A stretch of 64,000 nucleotides of DNA, taken from the NCBI RefSeq assembly GCF_025836975.1, contig NZ_CP107548.1, forward strand, positions 2,170,001 through 2,234,000. The letters run 5' to 3'. Of the stretch, positions 59,150 to 64,000 are shown one piece after another; position 1 is the stretch's first letter; each line of letters starts with the position of its first letter. Made by a program: the position numbers and the translations under genes. Below the pieces are notes generated by a model, which worked only from the letters and a program-made list of their open reading frames with translations, ran no database searches and was not told the DNA's origin. Origin of the DNA: Pollutimonas sp. M17. GTDB taxonomy: Bacteria > Pseudomonadota > Gammaproteobacteria > Burkholderiales > Burkholderiaceae_B.

Positions 59150-60855
59150 GGCACCACCCGCAGCCTGGGATGGCGGCCGTCCGATCCTGGCTGGGCACGG
59201 CGCCGCAAGCGCTGGGTTTCGAACGCCTGGAAGCGCGCCTCGATATCGCGCGGATCGATGGCGCCGCTTGCGGCCTTGTGCATGGCGCATTCCTGGGCCG
59301 AGCGGATGACCTCCTGGTCGATGCCCGGTTCGATGATCTCGGCGGCCACCGTGCGTCCGGCATAGCCGTTCAGTTCCGGCAAGCCCGTCGTCCTGCATGT
59401 AGGGCAGCCTTGCGGATTGCGTACGCGCCATGTGCCGGCGCCATCCGGATAAAGCTGCTCCAGGGATCGCAGCCATCGCTCCCAATTTCCATTCCGGCGA
59501 TACCCATCCTCCGGGCACGGCGGCCCGTCGAGCAGGCTCGCGACGGGCAGCGCGCATTGCGGGCACAGGCACGGCAACAGCACCTGGAACACCAGCAGCT
59601 TGAACATCCCCGGCGTGGCCAGAAAGTCGCGTGACACGCCGATGAAATCGGACGCCAGCCTCTGGGGTATCAGCGCGGCCGATGGCGCATGGACCGTGGT
59701 ATAGACGTTCACGCCGGATCCGGCCAGGTCCATGAAGGCCCTGCCGGTCTCCGCATCGCGGATCTCCCCCAGCAGGACGTCGCTCATGGCGGAGCGCTTG
59801 AGCGCCCGGAGCTTGGCGGAGTAGTTGTCGTGCGCGGCCGTATCCAGATTGCGCACGACCGTGTTCTGGATGGCGGCCGGAATCACGTATTCGACCGGGT
59901 CTTCTATGGTGACGACCTTGCGATGCGGTGGCAGGCGGGCCATCAGCGCGGCGATGCTGGTGGATTTGCCCGAACCGACCGCGCCGGCGAATACGACGGC
60001 GCCGCTCTCGGCCAGCATGGCGCGGTCGATTTGCTCGATCTGGTCGGGCAGGTAGCCCAGGGCGTCCAGCGTGGGCGGGCGCGATGCGGGGTCGCGCAGC
60101 AGCATGCGCAGGCAGACGCTGGGGCCCGCGTCGGCCGCCAGCGACGACCAGCGCAGCATGACGGTCTTTCCATCGACCTGCCGGGTCATGCCGCCCTGCT
60201 GCTCGATCGAAGGATCGAACACCGCGCCATTGCCGCCGCGTATGTCCATCCAGGCAACCGACAGCATGTCGATCAATGTGCTGGTAGGCATGCGGCGAAA
60301 GCGTTCGGGCGCCAGATAGCGTCCCAGGACCGTATATTTCACTTCGGACTCGGTTTCGCGCAGGCGCACATTCAGGTGGATGTCGCTGGCTCCGTGGCGC
60401 ACGCCCCACTCCAGCAGGTCCTGGAAGGCGTCGGCCAGCGCGATCTTCGACGGCCCCAGCCGGATATCGGGCGCGTTGGACAGCGATCGGGCAGTGACCT
60501 GGCCGCGGGCGATCGCCAGCAGCAAAGGCGCCGCCAGCACATAGCGGGACGGGCTGGCCAGCCGGTAGCCCTGCTGCACGACGCGGCGGGCCAGTTCGTC
60601 GGCCTGATCGCCGCCCACATGCTCGGCCAGTGCAAACAGCGCCACCGTCCGGTCCTCGAGCAGGACCGGCGCCAGCCGCCCGGCGAGGCCGTCGACATCG
60701 AACTGCGAGCTTAATGAACGCAGGAAACGCGGCGCCATCGCGGCCAACTGGTCGGCATGCGAGATGAGGACGGCGGCCGTCGCGTCGAAACGCGAGGCCG
60801 GCTCCCGCGCCTCGAGCCGGGCCGACGACCGCCGCCATGACGAAAACGGCCTCAT
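59146..60855 (-). CDS. pilQ: Type IVb pilus assembly ATPase, PilQ-like
   Basis: 569-aa secretion ATPase (GspE/PilB superfamily) powering pilus extension. Walker A GAVGSGKSTS, Asp box-like VVTIEDPVEYVIP, Walker B DVLLGEIRDAETG and His box VYTTVHAPSA. A four-cysteine metal site (CLCPQC and GCPTC) is present near residues 430-500. ATG 60855 overlaps the pilP stop (ATGA); the frame further upstream is a shadow. The symbol follows R64 naming; it is not the PilQ secretin of type IVa pili. Confidence 0.9.
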   Translation of the reverse strand: MRPFSSWRRSSARLEAREPASRFDATAAVLISHADQLAAMAPRFLRSLSSQFDVDGLAGRLAPVLLEDRTVALFALAEHVGGDQADELARRVVQQGYRLASPSRYVLAAPLLLAIARGQVTARSLSNAPDIRLGPSKIALADAFQDLLEWGVRHGASDIHLNVRLRETESEVKYTVLGRYLAPERFRRMPTSTLIDMLSVAWMDIRGGNGAVFDPSIEQQGGMTRQVDGKTVMLRWSSLAADAGPSVCLRMLLRDPASRPPTLDALGYLPDQIEQIDRAMLAESGAVVFAGAVGSGKSTSIAALMARLPPHRKVVTIEDPVEYVIPAAIQNTVVRNLDTAAHDNYSAKLRALKRSAMSDVLLGEIRDAETGRAFMDLAGSGVNVYTTVHAPSAALIPQRLASDFIGVSRDFLATPGMFKLLVFQVLLPCLCPQCALPVASLLDGPPCPEDGYRRNGNWERWLRSLEQLYPDGAGTWRVRNPQGCPTCRTTGLPELNGYAGRTVAAEIIEPGIDQEVIRSAQECAMHKAASGAIDPRDIEARFQAFETQRLRRRAQPGSDGRHPRLRVVP

Positions 60856-61322
60856 GGCCTTGCCGTCCACAAGCCGGGATGCAGGCACAAGGTATGGGCC
60901 TCCTGGCGGCGCTCCAGGTGCACGCAGGATCCGGAAATACCGCGCAGCAGGTATTCGGCGGGCCCGGCCTTGGCGCCCACCGCGAGCGCCCTGCCGTGCA
61001 GATAGATGTGGGGCCGTGAGCCTATCATCACTTCGGCAAGCAGCTTGCGGCCCACGCCGTAGATCGCCACCAGCCTGAGTGCCCCGCCGGAGGCCGATTC
61101 CGCGCCGCCCCGCGCGGTCTCGGCGCCAGGGCTCTCCCGGCCCATGCGGCTCTTCAGCTGCTTCAGGGCCAGGTCCGCGTCCAGGCGCATCAACTCGCGC
61201 ACCGACATTTCCAGGGAGGCGCTGTCGCCGATGGCGGCAAGGCCCTGCGCCGCGCCGGGCGCCAGGCACAGCACGCCCGCCAGAATGAGGGTATCAAGGC
61301 ACAGCGGGGTTTTCGCTTTCAT
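60852..61322 (-). CDS. pilP: Type IVb pilus accessory protein, PilP-like
   Basis: 156-aa secreted protein: signal MKAKTPLCLDTLILAGVLCL with cleavage after AAQG or nearby, a charged helix (RLDADLALKQLKSRMG), then a small domain GALRLVAIYGVGRKLLAEVM typical of the R64 PilP/PilP2 group, thought to link inner-membrane PilO to the secretin. Its start overlaps pilO by 29 nt and its stop overlaps pilQ. Confidence 0.78.
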   Translation of the reverse strand: MKAKTPLCLDTLILAGVLCLAPGAAQGLAAIGDSASLEMSVRELMRLDADLALKQLKSRMGRESPGAETARGGAESASGGALRLVAIYGVGRKLLAEVMIGSRPHIYLHGRALAVGAKAGPAEYLLRGISGSCVHLERRQEAHTLCLHPGLWTARP

Positions 61323-62601
61323 ACAGCACTCCTTGCAAAGTCAGGGTCAGGCCGCTGTCCCGCGCGCCTGGCGCGTTTACCTCGCGCAAGGTCAGCATGG
61401 CCTTGTTCCATGCGATGAATGACAGATGGGGCAGCAGCAGGCCGGCCGAACGCAATGGACCGACGATCTGCAGGGACCGGGACGCATAGGCGGGCAGATG
61501 CGCCGGCCGCGCAATCGGCCTGCCCTGTCCGTCCAGCGGCGCAGGTATCGGCAGGGGAAGCGTCTTGCCGACCCGCAACTGGGCAAAGCCCGCCCGCAAT
61601 CCCTGCAAGGCGCTGAAGAATCTTCGTTCATTCTCCCTGCTGTCCGCCGGGCGTCGATGGGCGAGCGGTATGCCGCCTGCAGCGATCCTCCAGCTCGCGT
61701 CGGCGTGGTCCAGCGAGGCGAATTCCACCTTCCAATCGACCCGGATGTTCTCCAACAGGCTTTGATTGCTTGCGCCTGTTTCCCGTCTTTCGTAGCGGGC
61801 CTGGCAATGCCATTGAGCGCCGTGCGGGGCGCACTCGGCCTGAAGCAGCCGCCATCCGCCCATATTGACCGGCAGTTCATAGAAAGCCTCCAGCAGCGTG
61901 CGCGTGCCCTGCAGGCCATGGACGAGGCGCCCCTGGGCCGACCTGCTTATGGCGTCCCGCCAGGCCTGCGCCGGATCCTCTTGCGCCGGCCCGGCCGCGA
62001 CGGCGCGATCCGGTCTCAGTGCCCGCCACGCGGCCGGCACCAGCAGCACCAGGACGAGAGCCAGCGCGAAACACTGCACCGGCCAAGGAAAAAAAGGCCG
62101 CCAGCCCGCGATCCGGCGCAGTTGGGTGGCTGCGGAACTGGCTGCCTCGATCGCGGCCATGTCCGGGACGCCGGGTGCGCCCGGCGCACCCAGGATGCGC
62201 AACTGCGGATAGGCCAGGCGCAGTTCGGCCAGCACCTCCTCGGCCGCAAGGCGGGACGGATAGAAGCGGTCCGTGCGCGCCACCACCGCGCCCTCGTGCA
62301 CGGCTACCAGCCAGTGTCCCGCGGCACCGACTTCCATCAACAAGGCCATGGTGCCCGAGGCGAACAGCACAGCGACATTCTGTGCCGCCGAGTGCAGGAC
62401 ATTCTTGTGCTGCCGTCCGGCCTTCAGGGTCAGCACGCCGACCGACCCGGCCGCGTCGCCGGCCAATACGCAATGCGTGGACCGATGGCGTCTGGCGATG
62501 CGCATGCCCAGGCGGTCGGCCCTGGCTCCGATCAGCGGAAACCAGTCCAGGCCGAATACCAGCGTCGCGGATGGAAGGGAAAGGATCAAGGGTTCGCTCA
62601 T
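61294..62601 (-). CDS. pilO: Type IVb pilus inner-membrane accessory protein, PilO-like
   Basis: 435-aa protein of the R64 PilO (PilO2) family: an N-terminal cytoplasmic domain (residues 1-160, with LVFGLDWFPLIGARADRLG), one membrane span (about residues 175-195) and a periplasmic domain. Expected to align the platform with the secretin. It starts 8 nt after the pilN stop. Confidence 0.8.
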   Translation of the reverse strand: MSEPLILSLPSATLVFGLDWFPLIGARADRLGMRIARRHRSTHCVLAGDAAGSVGVLTLKAGRQHKNVLHSAAQNVAVLFASGTMALLMEVGAAGHWLVAVHEGAVVARTDRFYPSRLAAEEVLAELRLAYPQLRILGAPGAPGVPDMAAIEAASSAATQLRRIAGWRPFFPWPVQCFALALVLVLLVPAAWRALRPDRAVAAGPAQEDPAQAWRDAISRSAQGRLVHGLQGTRTLLEAFYELPVNMGGWRLLQAECAPHGAQWHCQARYERRETGASNQSLLENIRVDWKVEFASLDHADASWRIAAGGIPLAHRRPADSRENERRFFSALQGLRAGFAQLRVGKTLPLPIPAPLDGQGRPIARPAHLPAYASRSLQIVGPLRSAGLLLPHLSFIAWNKAMLTLREVNAPGARDSGLTLTLQGVLYESENPAVP

Positions 62602-62609
62602 GGCCTCGC

Positions 62610-64000
62610 CTAAAACCCTTCTTCAAGCTGGGCCGTGACCACCATGACGGTGGTCAGTTGCTGGGCGGCGGCGCGGTCGCTGCCGCCCAGCGCCAGCGGC
62701 ATGCCCGGATTCAGGCGCCGGCCTTCGGTCTCTTCCTGCGTGCGATCGAAGCCGGAAATAATCAGGGGCTGGCCCGGCTGCAGTACGACCTGCTGCACCG
62801 TCCCATTGCCGTCGATGGTGACTTGCTGCAGTTGCAGGGGATTGTCCCGGCTTCCGAACATGACGGATTTCAGAGGCTGGGCAACGGTGTTGTCATAGGC
62901 CACCGACAGCAGTATCTGGCCGTCGTCCTGCGCATCCGGAACCAGCGTCAGCAGCGACCCCACCGTCTCTTCCCTCTGGCTGACGGAAACCGAAGGCAGC
63001 GCAAGCCCCGCGCTCTGGCCCAGCGCCGTGGTCTGGACCTTGTCGATATAGGAAAAGGTGGTCCGCACCGCATGCGTGACGGGCCTGCGGTTCAAGGTCA
63101 GGACGGGCAGGCTGCTGCGTCGCACCACCTTGCCGACCCGGCTCAAGGCCTTGATCACCGCCTCGGAGCTCTTGAACGGCCCTTCGTTCAAGCCTATGCC
63201 CAGCGCACCCGCCTCGGCTACGCCGGACCCGGGCATGCTGATGGCCGCCGCCACTTTAGCGCTGGTAAACACCAGGTTCCAGTCCAGCCCCGCTTCGGCG
63301 CTGTCCTGCACAGCCACCGTAAGCTCTTCGAAGACCAGGCGGACCCGCCGCGTCAATGCGCGGTTTTCCTGCTCCAGATACAAGGCGATTCGGTTCAGCA
63401 CCTCTGGAGTGTCCGTCACCACAATGGACGAACTGGCGCCCGGTTCGGCCACCACGACGCCGGCACGCGAAAGAAAAGGCTCGATGCGCGCGCGCAGCAC
63501 CGTGAATACATCATGGACGGGACTGTCCAGGCTGGTCCGCGACGTACTGACGAAGCCGTCCGCCTCGCTGCGGCCGCCCAGGCCCAGCGAGGCCTGCGCA
63601 TTGGCATTGAGCGTCAGCGCACGCACATTGAAAACGCGGGTTTCAGTCCGGTAGAACTCGATGCGCTCATTCCGATATGCCCAGGCCACGCCCAGCCGCG
63701 CGGCAATGCGGTCCAGTATGCGGGCCAGCGGCGCCGGGCCGCCCGACAGCGCCACGGTTGCCGGCGCGACAAACGCCGAACCGGCCTCCGCCGCGCCCAG
63801 CCGGGGAAGGAAGTGATCAAGTGGAAGCAAAGCATCGGGCCGGACGTGCACCGGAATATTCGTTGCCGCCGTGATACGCTGAGCCAGGGCCTGGAGGTCC
63901 ATTTCGCCTTCCGCGAACATCAGCGTCGTATCGACATTGGCGCGCAATGCCAGGGGCAGCGTCAGCTCGCGGGCCAGAGGCTGCGAGCGGCCCGCCAGCC
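62610..64000 (-). CDS. pilN: Type IVb pilus outer-membrane secretin, PilN-like (5' partial)
   Basis: C-terminal 463 residues of a secretin; the frame stays open to base 64000, so the lipoprotein signal and the first domain lie outside. An N0/STN-like domain (AQRITAATNIPVHVRPDALL) is followed by N-domain repeats and the secretin pore domain (VLTLNRRPVTHAVRTTFSYI, LLSVAYDNTVAQPLK, VVLQPGQPLIISGFDRTQ). It forms the ring through which the thin pilus exits. First visible gene of the pilN-O-P-Q-R-S-V operon. Confidence 0.88.
   Translation of the reverse strand, partial: LAGRSQPLARELTLPLALRANVDTTLMFAEGEMDLQALAQRITAATNIPVHVRPDALLPLDHFLPRLGAAEAGSAFVAPATVALSGGPAPLARILDRIAARLGVAWAYRNERIEFYRTETRVFNVRALTLNANAQASLGLGGRSEADGFVSTSRTSLDSPVHDVFTVLRARIEPFLSRAGVVVAEPGASSSIVVTDTPEVLNRIALYLEQENRALTRRVRLVFEELTVAVQDSAEAGLDWNLVFTSAKVAAAISMPGSGVAEAGALGIGLNEGPFKSSEAVIKALSRVGKVVRRSSLPVLTLNRRPVTHAVRTTFSYIDKVQTTALGQSAGLALPSVSVSQREETVGSLLTLVPDAQDDGQILLSVAYDNTVAQPLKSVMFGSRDNPLQLQQVTIDGNGTVQQVVLQPGQPLIISGFDRTQEETEGRRLNPGMPLALGGSDRAAAQQLTTVMVVTAQLEEGF

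Noticed and set aside
58016-60838. A 940-residue PilR protein
   Set aside because: The frame is open upstream by chance. Residues before MMFPSL are the shifted frame of pilQ, and the ATGA overlap defines the true start at 59149.

Overview
The window is a GC-rich chromosomal segment that looks like an Alcaligenaceae betaproteobacterium (Bordetella / Achromobacter / Pusillimonas type). Support comes from gene order: rpsU-dnaG-rpoD, then ndk-rlmN-rodZ-ispG-hisS-yfgM-bamB-der-hisC, then hfq-hflX-hflK-hflC followed by hisZ-purA. RpoD also has the long Ala/Lys-rich N-terminus I associate with that family, and PyrB is an unusually long class. No rRNA, CRISPR array, intact insertion sequence or prophage was seen. 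There is one tRNA gene. Most genes lie on the minus strand.

Layout. 1-5.5 kb: the 3' part of a TctE-like sensor kinase, a 37-codon small ORF with a strong Shine-Dalgarno sequence, an MHS-family transporter with a large extracytoplasmic loop, rdgC, and a long pyrB that carries an N-terminal helix-turn-helix-like segment behind a perfect inverted repeat. 5.5-15 kb: a small membrane protein, a lipoprotein resembling the SecD periplasmic head, and the pair pbpC plus a thioester alpha-2-macroglobulin. 15.2-18.8 kb: an accessory stretch with tRNA-Met(CAT), repeats that may be an IS remnant, small hydrophilic stress-type genes including csbD, a perfect 28-bp palindrome, a secreted asparaginase and a truncated DUF1232 gene. 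18.9-26 kb: metabolic and redox genes (PQQ glucose dehydrogenase, glutathionyl-hydroquinone reductase, WrbA, BenE-type transporter, PxpA, FMN reductase).

26-31 kb: the macromolecular synthesis operon rpsU-dnaG-rpoD. 31-34.4 kb: a purine-type phosphoribosyltransferase, purA and hisZ. hisZ appears to have its own sigma-70 promoter followed by an intrinsic terminator inside its leader, so attenuation is possible. 34.5-35.3 kb: a noncoding island packed with inverted repeats. 35.4-48.1 kb: a long run of housekeeping genes, many with 4-nt stop/start overlaps: Hfl protease regulators, Hfq, HisC, the ribosome GTPase Der, BamB/YfgM envelope factors, HisS, IspG, a short RodZ-like protein, RlmN and Ndk. 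48.5-56.2 kb: valS convergent on rpsP-rimM-trmD, a TusA-like gene and alaS.

56.4-64 kb: a type IVb (R64 thin-pilus-like) operon reading leftward, pilN-O-P-Q-R-S-V. It encodes secretin, inner-membrane accessory proteins, ATPase, membrane platform, major prepilin and minor/tip prepilin. pilN runs off the right edge. No shufflon or recombinase is visible in the window.

The candidates most worth pursuing are the HTH-extended PyrB with its palindrome, the hisZ leader attenuator, the inverted-repeat island between hflC and hisZ, and the palindrome next to a secreted asparaginase with altered active-site positions.
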